The notes under the pieces were generated by a model. That model worked only from the letters and a program-made list of their open reading frames with translations, did not search any database and was not told where the DNA came from. Source: Blastomussa wellsi (taxonomy: Eukaryota > Cnidaria > Anthozoa > Scleractinia > Plerogyridae). From it: DNA of 64,000 nucleotides. The position numbers and the translations under genes are program-made. The DNA lies in NCBI GenBank assembly GCA_947652115.1, contig OX393562.1, positions 8,208,813 through 8,272,812 of the forward strand, written 5' to 3'. How positions within the stretch are numbered: the first letter of the stretch is position 1; the number at the start of each line of letters is the position of its first letter. Shown here piece by piece: positions 27,875 to 37,897 of the stretch.

Positions 27875-29697
27875 CTATGCCAGGGCAACACGGCGGCTTT
27901 TTTTCTTGCTCGGTGTCGTTTTCTCCTCCCCAAGCCAGCAAAGCAATGGCGTTCTTCTTTTTTGGAGGACGTCGAAGCCTCGAAGATTCTCAACCTCTTT
28001 TTCCAGAAAATAGCCGTGCGTCGGGGTTTCGTCGTCTGTTGTTGGCTGCCCGTCTTCGCCGAGCGGGAGCAGGAAGAGAATGGTTCGCGGAGAGTTTCGA
28101 AAAGTTGTCCAGGCAAACTTCTTGCACTTGTATTCGCCGGGCTGCAAGTCTGTTGTTTTTTTCGTGTCTTTGTTTGCTGGCGCAGAAACTTTGGAAAAAT
28201 TGGTTTTGGTTTTGGCGAGATCTGCGCAAAGTTTGTCGTATTCTTCGCATTTCGCCCCAAGAGCCCGCAAGATTGGGAGTCGACCAGGATCTGGGGCTTT
28301 GAGAACTTGTATTGGATTCCACACAATTTTTTTGCCCTCGTTGGACAGGAAGGTTTTCGGGGATTCGATTTGCAACTCCAACCCTCCAAGCTTGCCGACA
28401 CCGTCGAAAGCCACAATCCAGAAAAGTTTCCGACCAAATTTGTCTTCCTCCTTGCGGAAGAAGGCCGCTCATTCGTGGAGGATTTTTCGCAGACCTTTTG
28501 TCGCCCAAACAGAAACACACACAGAATTTGTCTCCTGCAAGACAACCCATATCTTGTTTGCGGCCAGCTCCGAAACTTTTTTTATGCCCTTCGCAAGAGC
28601 GTCGAAGATTTTTTCGCGGGTCTCTCGGCTTTTCCTTTCTATTTTTTTCTTTGTCTCGGCATAGACGCGAAGGGTCTCTATTTCCGCTTGGCGAATTTTT
28701 GTGTTTTCTTCCTCTTTTTTGCGTCTATTTTCTTCTCTTTCCCAGTGGGCTCGTTTCCACTCCTCGGCTGTGCGGGCGTACCGAAGCTCCTCGAGAACTT
28801 TCTCTCGGTTTTTTGTGGAAAGCGCAGATATTTGCCGCTGTTGGGCGATTTCTGGCACTTCTTGGAGCTCGTATTTCGAAGAATCGTTTCCGATGGCGTG
28901 GCATTTTTTGGTTCGCCATTCCCACACGATCTTGTCTGTTGGCGGCAGAAGTGTTGGCAGGTTGCCTCCGTTCGGGTGGAGCTGCGTCGGGTTTTTGCTC
29001 GCTGCGAGGATGGTGTGGGCATTTGCGTCTTTGGTGTAGCAGCGGAGCGGTCCGAGCTCCACCCCTTCGTCGTCGGCGGCCAGAATGTCGACCCGGAAAA
29101 TCGGGCAAGACCGGAAGCCGAAGTCCCCTGCTGCCCACTGCACTGCTTTTTCCCACTTGACGTTCGCTGGGGTGGGGCGCACGTGGACTCCAAAGATCCG
29201 GCCTGTTGTTGTGTGGCCGCCCCACACGACGAAGATGTGGCCTTGTGGTCTTTCCGCGAGAACAAGGCACCTGTCGAGGGTGGCGACTGCTTGCTGGGCG
29301 GTTGGACCACAAAGAGAGCTTGTTCGTCGCCGTCGACAGAAACCTGCGCCATGACTTTCTCGATGCAGGCGGAAGCTTTCTCGTTCGATAGTTCGTCGAG
29401 TGGGAGGCCATAGAGAGTGGTTTCGATTCGAGTACAACCTCGGGCTTGCACGTCTGGGTGGAAGAATGTTTGGCGGAGCCTCTGGTTGGGGCAGTCGGCG
29501 TATTCTGCCAGGTGCCCGCCAATAGGCTCGCGGATTTCTCCTGCCTCGAAATTCGAAACGACTTTGTTGTAGATCTTGTTTCGGGTGGTTGTGGTTTCTG
29601 GTTGTTCTGTGGTCTCGAGCCAGGTGCAGCAGTGCTCCCGGACGCTGGCGGTGTTGTCCAGGAGCCGGGGTCTATTTTCTCCCATTGCGGCGGACAT
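27875..29697 (-). pseudogene. Unrecognised GC-rich gene of about 600 codons in three frames
   Basis: Three open segments follow each other: MSAAMGENRPRLLDNTASV to VDGDEQALFVVQPP (from 29697), then RPQGHIFVVWGGHTTTGRIF through a Lys/Glu coiled coil (EEWKRAHWEREENRRKKEEE) to TKGLRKILHE near 28469, then KKIVWNPIQVLKAPDPGRLP to the Lys-rich end near 27875. Frame changes near 29285 and 28440 suggest a decayed single gene. Base composition is much richer in G+C than the Polinton around it. I do not recognise the family; it is not a typical gypsy Gag (no zinc knuckle). It could be an endogenous viral gene or a host gene fragment. Confidence 0.45.
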
Positions 29698-29838
29698 CTT
29701 CTCTTAAGTTATCCAGTTCCTCAAGGGTAGCTTTCCTTTTCTCTCCTCTCTTCTGCTCCTCTTTCTTTCTTTTCTCTTCATCTGGGTGAGCTTGGTACCT
29801 CTGTCTTGCATAACGTGCACTGACAAGGAGCTCTTTAG
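29698..29838 (-). other. Purine-rich segment joining the GC-rich block to the penton remnant
   Basis: On this strand it reads as a long purine-rich stretch (GAAGAGAAAAGAAAGAAAGA and similar) that could encode a Lys/Glu-rich peptide, but no start or clear gene boundary is seen. The insertion point in the penton gene is near 29839-29875. Confidence 0.4.
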
Positions 29839-30582
29839 TTAAGGAGACTTTTTCAAGAATTCAAGACTTTGTAAGAACCCTGTGAACTTAAGTGGTCTGT
29901 TTAGTCCATCTGTGATGTATACTCGAATTGAATCAATTGTGTTTTTATTTATGGGGAGTAATTTTAGTCTTCGTGGTTCTATTGTGAATGGGTAAGAACG
30001 ACCTATATTCCGTGAAATGACGGAGAAACAATACAGAACATCACTTGATACGTCTGTTGTATTACGCGATGTGAGATCTGTGTGGATGCAGACGAGGTCA
30101 ATTGAGTTGGTTATATTTGGAACATCTTCTGCTATATTTTCTTTTTCAGAGTAAATTTTTTTATTGAAACCAATTAATTTGTTGAAATCGCTGATTGATA
30201 AGTCTATTTCATAATTCTGTCTTAAATGTATTTCAACACGAAGGAGTGAGAGATTAAATTTTAATTCTATTCCATCGTCAATTTCTTGAATAAATTAATT
30301 GAGGTCTTCATATGAGTAATTTCCGTCAGGTAAATCAATATCAATCCATGGAGATACTGGTGTTTTCCTAAATCTGATTTTATTATTTCTATAACCTTCA
30401 GATATGTTGTACCATGAATATGTCATATCAACTATTTCATCAAGGGCCATTCTGAAATTTTTATTGGGGTCCAGAGTAAGGGGATTATCAAAATGGATTG
30501 TAAAATCATGGGGTTCTTGAATGTAATTCATTCTTTGTTTTTTAGCTTCTGCTGAAGATAGAATAAGATGTATTTCAGACAT
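29839..30582 (-). pseudogene. Polinton 2 penton-like gene, premature stop and truncated end
   Basis: It starts at an ATG preceded by AGTTAATAT. The first 95 codons contain MTYSWYNISEGYRNNKIRF, matching the 417-1199 gene of element 1. A TAA then interrupts (near 30295), after which the same frame continues with RSYPFTIEPRRLKLLPINKN and SIRVYITDGLNRP. The last residues (equivalent to DWYIELFLR) are replaced by foreign sequence, so the 3' end was cut by the insertion or rearrangement that also removed the capsid and protease genes. Confidence 0.75.
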
Positions 30583-30585
30583 ATA

Positions 30586-31544
30586 TTAACTTTGTAGACA
30601 ATTAGAGAAGATGTTTTTGTAAGTTTGTTTATTAATTCGTTTTTTATTATACAAGAAATTAAGTATTCTCATTGCTTCTTGTCTTATCCCTAAGTGATGT
30701 ATTACCTGCTTCTATTGATCCACAAATTATATCTAATCTTTTAAGGTAGTTTTGATTATTATTTATACCACTGCCATGTTTGTGAGGTCTATATTCATCA
30801 GGCCACTCATCGACTTCCCATACATTTTATTTTCTTCTCACGGTCTTGCATAGCTCGGTCCTGCGAGTCACTCTCTGTCTTAGTGGGTTTATTAGTTGGT
30901 GTTTGCTCTAATTTAGTCTTCTGTTTTTGTAAATCTAGAGGATTAAATTTTCTTTTAGATTTTTTATAAAATTCTCTTTCCATTTTCTTTTGATCAAAAG
31001 CTAATTTATCTTCAATATCGTTTAATTGCCCTCTTATTTCAAATGATTCTTTTCTTAATTCACCAAGAGTTTTACCAACATATTTGCTCTTACTCGTGGT
31101 TGGAACTTTAAAATCATCACCCTTACTCTTTCTTCTTCAGCTAATTCTTTTCTTTCATTTTCTAATTTTTTTTGTTCAAAATCAAAACATAATCTGTTGG
31201 TGGAGGAACATATGGTGGAAGATCTGGTGGTTTTGATGGACCTGGACCATAACCATCCATCATCATATAGATCAAAGTCGTCCTCAAGAGGTGGAGGAGG
31301 CGGAAGAAGCAACACCTTTTTCAGCCAATACCTTCGGTGTGGGTGCTGCTGCCGGGAGTGGGAGGTTTTTTATATTGATTCCTTCATCTAATCGTGATGT
31401 GATAGGTTTAAAGACTTTTTCAAATCGTGATTGTCGAACTTCATGTGAAAGTTTATAGTCGAATATTTGGTCATTAGTTTTTTTGAGAAGTTTTTCATTT
31501 GATTCTTTTTCTCTGGCAATTTCTTTCCATCTTTATATTGGCAT
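30586..31544 (-). pseudogene. Polinton 2 copy of the conserved pre-penton protein, frameshifted
   Basis: Segments in several frames: an N-terminal charged part (REKESNEKLLKKTNDQIFDY, RFEKVFKPITSRLDEGI), a Pro-rich part, a coiled coil (FEQKKLENERKELAEEERV), and a C terminus (LKRLDIICGSIEAGNTS ... KKRINKQTYKNIFSNCLQS) that aligns with the end of the element 1 gene at 1-410. Its stop lies 3 bases before the penton ATG. It shows what the missing N-terminal part of the element 1 gene is likely to contain. Function unknown. Confidence 0.55.
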
Positions 31545-31559
31545 ATCTATAATTATTAA

Positions 31560-31665
31560 TTACATAATTTTTCCGAGTGTACAGGTAAAGATATTTTTTC
31601 AATTCCGAGTGTACATGTACAGATATTTTTTTCATTTTATTCCGAGTATACCTGTACAGATAATC
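31560..31665. repeat. Three short tandem repeats (TTCCGAGTGTACAGGTA type)
   Basis: Three copies of about 35 bases (start points near 31565, 31601 and 31639) share TTCCGAGTRTACxxGTACAGATA; one contains the palindrome TGTACATGTACA. They lie between the ATPase 3' end and the next gene, and the third copy includes the ATPase stop codon. Confidence 0.6.
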
Positions 31666-32290
31666 TCTCGATAAAATTCTTTGATATTATTTTTCTTGGT
31701 TTATCAATGTAGAGAAATGAATATTCATCACGGGTTGCTCTACGGTATTGCTCATTTGTTACGCCACTCTCCCTTGAAATAACATTACTCTCTCTTTTTG
31801 ACTGAAGGTCAAATATGATTAGATGTGAGCAGTTAAGTCTAATGTCTTTGGGAGTGGAGTAGTAGGATTGTGATAGGTAGACAACTGAGCAGTTTTTATG
31901 ACGTCCTTGAATGAAGTAATCTATTGGTGGTTTCTGATTTTTCTCTGTTACAAAGTCATCAAAGATTACTATCTTTTGACCTTGTGGCGATATCTCAGTG
32001 ACTGGTATTATTTCACTCTGAGATGTGTTAATTATGTTATAACCTACTTGTTTTGATATGGGGGCAAATTTGTTGATGAGTAGTTTATATTTATTTTGAT
32101 CTAAGTTTTTGCGTATAGGAATATGGCGTCATAGAATATTAGTGGTTTAAGTAACATATGTAGAAGTGTGTTGGTTTTACCTGAAACTGATGGGCCACAG
32201 ATAAGCATACGAAAGGTATCTGAGGCCATAAATGGGTCTGTAATTATTTTTCTGTCCTTTTCCATGAATTTCGTAATTTGGAATCTTCAT
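31637..32290 (-). pseudogene. Polinton genome-packaging ATPase (A32/FtsK-HerA type), frameshifted
   Basis: It starts at the ATG at 32290. The Walker A motif CGPSVSGKTNTLLHML appears about 45 codons in, and the Walker B motif QKIVIFDDFV later, followed by QGRHKNCSVVYLSQSYYSTP, a sensor region typical of Polinton and adenovirus-like packaging ATPases. One-base frameshifts occur close to the start and near 32125. The protein would drive DNA into the capsid. It shares a 7-base intergenic region with the divergent fibre gene. Confidence 0.8.
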
Positions 32291-32300
32291 AATATATATG
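32288..32300. promoter_or_regulatory. Divergent start-codon promoter CATAATATATATG
   Basis: The ATPase ATG (read on the minus strand, 32288-32290) and the fibre ATG (32298-32300) are only 7 bases apart. The intervening AATATAT is the TATA-like motif found directly before the start codons of other structural genes of both elements. The same 13-mer recurs at the start of the VLTF3-like gene (35568-35580). Confidence 0.6.
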
Positions 32301-34544
32301 CTTAAATTGACTTCAGATGGAAATTATGATATTGATGGTAAGAGAATAACAAATATGGCCGAAGGCACTGAAGATGGTCATGCTGTAACAAAACATCAAT
32401 TTGATACTCTGAAAAGTGATATAGCACACGGGAATGTTGAGAAGGGAGATTTCAATTTGGTAGACATAAAATTTTTGGATTGGAGAATAATCCTGATACA
32501 AGAGATGATGGTCCATATGATGATTATGTGAAAGATATGACAAGTGTAGTGAATAAAGAATATTTAAATTTACATTTTCTCAGAACGAATGGAATTTCTT
32601 ATGACCTCAGAGGCAAGAACATAATTAATTCTGAACCTTTTTCTGACGTGAATTATGATGAGAAGTCATTGGTACCGAGGGAGTATATTGATGGTGAGTT
32701 GGGAAAGAAGGCTGATAGTGATAAAGTACTTCTTCTTGATTCTGATAATTCTTTGAAGATGAGAGGTGAATTAGATATGAACGGAAATGATATTTTGAAT
32801 TCACCACAATTAATAACAATAGGTGATATATTAGCTTATAGAAATGTCAATGTCATTTACACTAATGGAAAAAATAAAATGACTGTTAATTTATATATGG
32901 GGGAAAATAAAATTGTGAATGTAACTCTCGATTTTGATTCTTCTGATAATGTCGGGGCTAAAGATGTTATAACCAACGAATACCTAAATGACAGGGCTAA
33001 AAATTTTTTCAGAGTAGATGGAAGCAGAGTAGCTCTGGGAAATTTTAATATGGGGTATAACAGAATTTATTTTTTATCTGCTACTCTCGATGACAATGAC
33101 GCTGCTACTAAAAAATATGTAGATTCAAAAATTGGATCGTCTTCTAATTATTTGAAAACTGATGGATCAAATAAAATGACTGGTAATTTTGGATATGCAA
33201 GATTTTAAAATTGTGAATCTCGGATTACCTTCTGGTGATGATGATGCCACAAGTAAAAAATACGTTGATTTTAATTTAATAAATCCATCAACAAATAAAA
33301 TTAATGTATTTTCTGACACAATGAAATTGATTGATTATTGGAAAGCTGAAAGTAAGGTATAATTGGGATTTAATAAAATTTGAAATACAGAGTGAAGTAA
33401 AGAGTGGAAGTGGTGGAAAATTCTATTGGTATTTGGGGAGATTAAGTCTTGATTTAAGTTCATTTGATAAAAAAGAATATACATTATGTTTCGAAGTATT
33501 CCGAAAGTGGAATATTAACACTCAATTAAATGTCACTTCTGATTCAATTAATGTTAATAGACAATCATCAAAAGATTTCGGAGATTTATCGTTCATTTTC
33601 ATAAATACGCAAATCACGGTACACTGTATATTGATATAAATTTCGACTTGAAACATGACATTCCAACTGAACTTCATAATCAATGGGAGGAGTGCTATAT
33701 TATTCTCTATGGAGTTGTTGGATATGCAACTGATGTGGACTCTAAGATTTACGATGAATTGTTCTATTTTAAGAATAATCAAATTTACTTCAATGAGTCG
33801 ATAAATATGAGTAATAAAATCATAAGAGGAATTTTAACTGATGATGATGAAGACTCTGCTGTATCTTTATATCTTCTAAAGCAATATTCTGATATCTTGA
33901 GAGAAGAAAATCAGATGTTATCTTCAGTTATTCCATACTTTTTTCATCTTCAGAAATCCACAAAATTTAAAATTTGATCCAAATACATCTGGTATAGAAA
34001 TAAAGGGAGCACGTAATGTGAGTAATTCAGATTCAAGTCTAAGTTTTGATGGAAATAAAAGTATTAGCTACTATTTTGGACCAAAAGGAATGGATGTGAA
34101 AAATGCTAAGATTGGTATTAATTTAGATATTAATAAATTTACTTTTGTTATTGTCTTTGAGCATAGTAAAAATACAACTTCACATATTCATTTTATAGAT
34201 GTAAATGATGTGATAAAAACAACTGTTTTATTAAATGACCGTTTAATTAGTATTTATAATCCTACCAATAAAATAGATGTCGCAATTTCATCATACGTTA
34301 GTAATTATTTTGGAAAAAAATTAATGCTTTGGTTCTGTTAAAATAATAACACATATAAATTAAAAATGAATGTAATTTTACTTCTGAAATCTTTTACTTC
34401 TTCTTTTACTTTTGAAATTTTACTTTATGGCCTTTTAAAACCGAAACAATAGCAATATCAACAAATAAATTCTTTGACACGGATAATGTGGAGCACCATC
34501 AAGTTTTACTCAATGAAATTCATAATGGACTTTATGTGGAATAA
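32298..34544 (+). pseudogene. Fibre/receptor-binding-like protein, multiply frameshifted
   Basis: Open segments in successive frames carry repeats of the type DGSNKMTGNxxMxxxKIxNL followed by DDNDAATKKYVD, the pattern of trimeric shaft repeats in phage and adenovirus-like fibres (33100-33280). The 3' part (33640-34340) includes SSLSFDGNKSISYYFGPKG, reminiscent of a LamG/concanavalin-like head, and it ends with HHQVLLNEIHNGLYVE. At least five frame breaks. It would form a spike for host attachment; the assignment rests on the repeats only. The start ATG is part of the divergent promoter. Confidence 0.6.
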
Positions 34545-34568
34545 TTGTCTAAATAAACAATATAATAT

Positions 34569-35056
34569 ATGAAGCAGAAAGCAATTGACTTTAATCATAT
34601 TTCTGAGAAATTAACGACTGAAGAGGTGGGGGAATTGAAAGCGTATTATAAGACATATCATAAGAAATGTTGGTGTTATGAGAGGGCTTATAAGAAATAT
34701 CGGAAATGGAAAATCATAGCGAACGCAAGTTCTGTCTTATCGCTGGTGGCGGAGTTGTGTCACCAATTGCTACTAGCGGGATTGCTTTGATTGGAATCTC
34801 TACAATTGCTATCTTTATTCAAATTTACTTGAAGCATAAAAATATTGATGAAAAGATAAACACATGTAAATACGCATATCAATCATATAAACATCTCTTA
34901 AATGAAATAAAGAATTGCCTTCGAACTGGTCAGTTTTCACGTGAAAACCTTACTCTTACAATGAGTCATAAAGATGATCTTATTATTGACATTGCGCCTG
35001 TTGTTGAAAGATGCGAGGCATCTTATGATAGAATATTTAATGAAACAGCTCTTTGA
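34569..35056 (+). pseudogene. Polinton membrane protein with hydrophobic hairpin, one frameshift
   Basis: The first frame gives LTTEEVGELKAYYKTYHKKC and a Lys-rich region. A one-base shift near 34755 moves to the frame with VVSPIATSGIALIGISTIAI, a membrane-spanning segment, then KHKNIDEKINTCKYAYQSYK and an amphipathic tail. A Cys/Lys-rich head, one or two membrane segments and a helical tail suggest a virion or host-membrane protein. No named family recognised with certainty. The ATG follows ATATAATAT. Its 3' end overlaps the convergent VLTF3-like gene by 20 bases. Confidence 0.6.
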
Positions 35057-35570
35057 GTGAAGAGCTTGAATTAATCATTTGGTTCCACATTTTATCATAA
35101 TTTTGTTTCGTCCTCTTACTTATTCTCTCATATTTTTCTCTGAATAATTCTTTGGACGAAGAATTGATGTGACTAAAGATCCTATAAAATACATATGAAA
35201 ATTTAATGAATCTCTTTCTTTCTCGGAATAGCTCTCTTAATGCTTTTCCGAGAAATTTAAATGATGAATCAACTATATATTTCTCTTGTTGGTTAAAATA
35301 TATGTGATTCCTATAACGTATGTCTCTGAGAGTATTATCTACATGATATTTTCGATTATAAACTGATTTTCTACTCATTTTATAAATATTCTGGTAAAAA
35401 CCTTCATAGTAATCGTTGACCATATCATAACCCTGAATAAGACCACAATTTTCACATACATAAGTACCTTCATCATTTATAATTCTTTGATCCGCGCAAC
35501 ATTGAGCTTCTTTCTTCTCATAGGAATATTCCGGAAAAGCTTCTAACATTTTATCCCAATCTGTCTCCAT
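35037..35570 (-). CDS. VLTF3/TFIIB-like late transcription factor
   Basis: 177 residues, uninterrupted. The N terminus carries a zinc ribbon (CCADQRIINDEGTYVCENCG, residues 24-43), followed by SVYNRKYHVDNTLRDIRY and a helical, basic C-terminal domain. This is the layout of poxvirus/NCLDV VLTF3-type late factors, which recognise late promoters of large DNA viruses. It is one of the few unbroken genes of element 2. Its own start codon carries the CATAATATATATG motif, so self-regulation of the late class is a reasonable guess. Confidence 0.65.
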   Translation of the reverse strand: METDWDKMLEAFPEYSYEKKEAQCCADQRIINDEGTYVCENCGLIQGYDMVNDYYEGFYQNIYKMSRKSVYNRKYHVDNTLRDIRYRNHIYFNQQEKYIVDSSFKFLGKALRELFRERKRFIKFSYVFYRIFSHINSSSKELFREKYERISKRTKQNYDKMWNQMINSSSSLKELFH

Positions 35571-35810
35571 AATATATATGAGATAAAAAATCGACTTACG
35601 CGTAAGCAGACATTCTCAGACAACGGGAAGTTGCTTTGTCATCTAAAAAAATCGTCTAACGCGTAAGAAACCGGAAGTTACTTTGTCATCTAAAAAATCG
35701 ACTTACGCGTAAGCAGGTATTCTCAGTGAACCAGAAGTTGCTTTGTATGGTGACTTTTTTCTATTTTTTCTCTAGATTGCATAAATATAGTGATTGGGGC
35801 GGGGTTTATT
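35571..35810. repeat. Subterminal repeats with the palindrome CTTACGCGTAAG
   Basis: Three related units at 35595-35606, 35656-35667 (CTAACGCGTAAG) and 35702-35713, each flanked by AAAATCG and GAAGTTxCTTTGT. They lie just inside the right terminal repeat, between it and the VLTF3-like gene. Position and palindromy suggest a binding site for a replication or transcription protein. No gene is seen here. Confidence 0.7.
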
Positions 35811-36124
35811 GGTAATTCCGGCTGATTTATAAATCTGTAAATTTACTGGGTTTTTATCAATCTGAGGGGAAAATGGTAGCACAGGTGTTAAAATTTAACA
35901 ATTCATGGATTTCTCTATTTTGTGGTCATGTGGTGGATAAAAGGCTTGAAAAATGGATAAAACTGTTGAAATATAAAAAAAGTAAAAATTTCAAAAAAAG
36001 TAATGAAGCGGCCGACAAAAATCTACTTTTGCGTTTTTTTGCAATTGAGGGGGTATGCCAGGGGGTAATGTGGGTAAATTTCGTGATTTATTTCTGTTCC
36101 AAAATCGGCCTTTTATATACTACT
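35811..36124. repeat. Polinton 2 right terminal inverted repeat
   Basis: 314 bp, inverted copy of 16767-17082. It ends ACTACT and is followed by the duplicated target cgagca. The short open frames here on the plus strand are not genes. Confidence 0.95.
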
Positions 36125-36773
36125 CGAGCAAATCCATTATGTCGAAAATCAAGACAAAGGAAGAAAAAAATCCAGAAATAGATCAAGAAACATCATCTGG
36201 TTCAACCCACCGTACAGTCAGAATGTTCAAACAAACATCGCTAAATCATTCCTTTGCCTGATTGAAAAGCATTTCCCTAAGTCACACAAGCTCCACAAAA
36301 TATTCAACAGAAATAACCTCAAGGTCAGCTACAGCTGCAGTACGAACATGGCTAATATAATCAAAAGCCACAATCAGAAGATCATAAATGAAAACAACGA
36401 GACCTCTAGCGAGAAGAAATGCAATTGTAGAAACAAAAGCATTTGCCCTCTTGACGGTGCATGTCTAACCACCGACATCATCTACGAGGCTGCCGTCACA
36501 ACAACTTCCGGTAACACAAAGACTTACATTGGTATGACAGAGAACGAATTCAAAACAAGGAGGTACAACAACCACAAACTCTCTTTCAAAGACCGAAAAC
36601 ACTCTCATGACACTGTACTTTCAAAACACATCTGGGACTTGAAAGAAGGAAACATCGACTCCCAGATCAAATGGCGCATCATCAGGAGAGCAAGCACATA
36701 CAGAGGCAATCCTTCTCGCTGCAACCTGTGTCTGTCTGAAAAACTCTGTATCTTGACCTCCCAGAGTAAATAA
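36125..36773 (+). pseudogene. PLE-1 3' part: GIY-YIG endonuclease domain
   Basis: Continues the Penelope-like protein interrupted at 16766: the linker NIIWFNPPYSQNVQTNIAKS, KLHKIFNRNNLKVSYSCS, a Cys cluster (KKCNCRNKSICPLDGAC), then the GIY-YIG nuclease with IIYEAAV, TYIGMTENEFKTR and NNH. The nuclease nicks target DNA for target-primed reverse transcription. The frame is open from the target duplication to the stop, so this half was intact when Polinton 2 inserted. Confidence 0.9.
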
Positions 36774-36866
36774 ATGACATCTTCTCGTAGACAACACTCA
36801 GTCTATATATAAATATATATGTCTGGATTTTTGAGAACGTGGTCAACCTTGAGCCAAAACTTTTTC

Positions 36867-36898
36867 GCCTGACTGCCGGCGATAGCCGGCAGTCAGGC
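36867..36898. repeat. Perfect 14-bp hairpin downstream of PLE-1
   Basis: GCCTGACTGCCGGC, loop GATA, GCCGGCAGTCAGGC, about 95 bases after the PLE stop codon. It could be a structured 3' end or a small MITE remnant. Confidence 0.7.
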
Positions 36899-37305
36899 CA
36901 GCCCAGCGCTTAAAATACCGGGGGGGCTTAACGTCAACAAGGGTATCACCACACTGCCCTTAGCACCTGGCTTTCAGCGCGTACCAAGTTGGGCACCAAC
37001 GATGCAAACCCAGGGGGGGTGGCGTGGGTAGAAAAGCTGAATTTCTAGTCTGAAAAGTGTTTTTTTTTCTCTGCAGGAAGCTCTACATGGTCCCTGGGGC
37101 CAGGGTTAAGCACAACCAGTGACAGCCTGCCACTCACAAGAAAGGTGGGTGTGCATGCTACCTGGTGACAGGTTGGCCGTGATTGATTGATTGGAAAAGC
37201 CGGTGTTTTTGCTGGAAAATTCCCAGGCCGGCCTGTGTGAGTTTGACACCGTTCTCATAAATCCAGTCATATATATATACATACATACATACACACATAT
37301 ATATA
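36899..37305. other. Non-coding stretch with AT microsatellite
   Basis: No credible gene. It contains G-runs (CCGGGGGGGCTT, CAGGGGGGGTGG), a pyrimidine tract and an (AT)n/(ACAT)n microsatellite at 37268-37305 abutting the next transposon. Confidence 0.6.
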
Positions 37306-37603
37306 TTCATTTGCTTCAATCGTCAGTCCATAAAACGAATATACATTCATTTGCCCGAAGCGGCAATCATTTACGCCAAAATAACAGTCATTTGTGGATT
37401 TTGCATAATTTTTGGCATTCAATTGCATTTTTGGTCATTCAATTCCGCCTTTGGCAATTCGAGAGAGAACAAAAAACTTTCATTTGTGTGAATATTGATA
37501 CCATTAACACGAAACGAAGAGTCAAATACGGGAATCGACAATCAATAGCGTGTAAATACAGCGAGACAAATACGTTTGCATAAACCTATACCACTGCGTA
37601 CAC

Positions 37604-37722
37604 TGTTATATGAAGTAGTTAGTTGGCTCCCATAGTGCTTTGGGAGGTGTGATAATAAATGCATGGCTTCCTGCACGTACATCTTTCGTTGAGGTAATTT
37701 CAAGCTAGTATGTCCCAAAACA
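37604..37722 (+). repeat. Gypsy-3 5' LTR
   Basis: 119 bp, ends CCCAAAACA; it contains GATAATAAATGCATGG, a possible polyadenylation region. It matches the 3' LTR except T/C in TGTCCCAAAA versus TGCCCCAAAA. Confidence 0.93.
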
Positions 37723-37897
37723 TGGTGTCAGAAGTAAACAAAGTAAGTAAACACGTCTTCTAGAAGTAGACAAGTACAAGGAGAGCTATTTCATTGCAAG
37801 TTACTCCGTTTTTGCATCGTAGCAGCGCGTTACGCATCGAGCACGTGGAAGTTCAGAGGCGTCATTTTGGAACTGTGAGTACAAGGTTTATTTCATC

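Larger units (their letters stand above)
16767..36124 (-). mobile_element. Polinton/adintovirus-like element 2, complete copy
   Basis: 19,358 bp bounded by inverted repeats of about 315 bp (16767-17082 and 35811-36124) that start AGTAGTATATAAAAGGCCG and end with its complement. It is flanked by the 6-bp duplication cgagca (16761-16766 and 36125-36130); removing the element restores a continuous Penelope reading frame. A 6-bp duplication and AG...CT ends are Polinton hallmarks. Replicative and most structural genes run on this strand, fibre and membrane-protein genes on the other. Almost every gene carries frameshifts, so the copy is dead. Gypsy-2 and a 200-N gap lie inside. Confidence 0.95.

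Noticed and set aside
24517..28545. A continuous 1342-codon frame across the N gap
   Set aside because: The part beyond the gap (27781-28545) is an out-of-frame reading of the GC-rich gene; continuity through 200 N is accidental. Only 24517-27579 is gypsy-2 Pol.
27562..29730. Long plus-strand open frames in the GC-rich block
   Set aside because: Their translations are Phe/Ser/Cys-rich shadows of the minus-strand coding frames, a common effect of GC-rich codon use.
29839..30582. Gypsy-2 5' LTR near the penton remnant
   Set aside because: No sequence matching the 24296-24397 LTR is present between 27781 and 29900.
35873..36261. Open frames in the right terminal repeat
   Set aside because: They run through inverted-repeat DNA and into a wrong frame of the PLE protein.
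36774..36898. Hammerhead ribozyme downstream of PLE-1
   Set aside because: Such ribozymes occur in Penelope-like elements, but I found no CTGATGA...GAAA core here; only a hairpin is supported.
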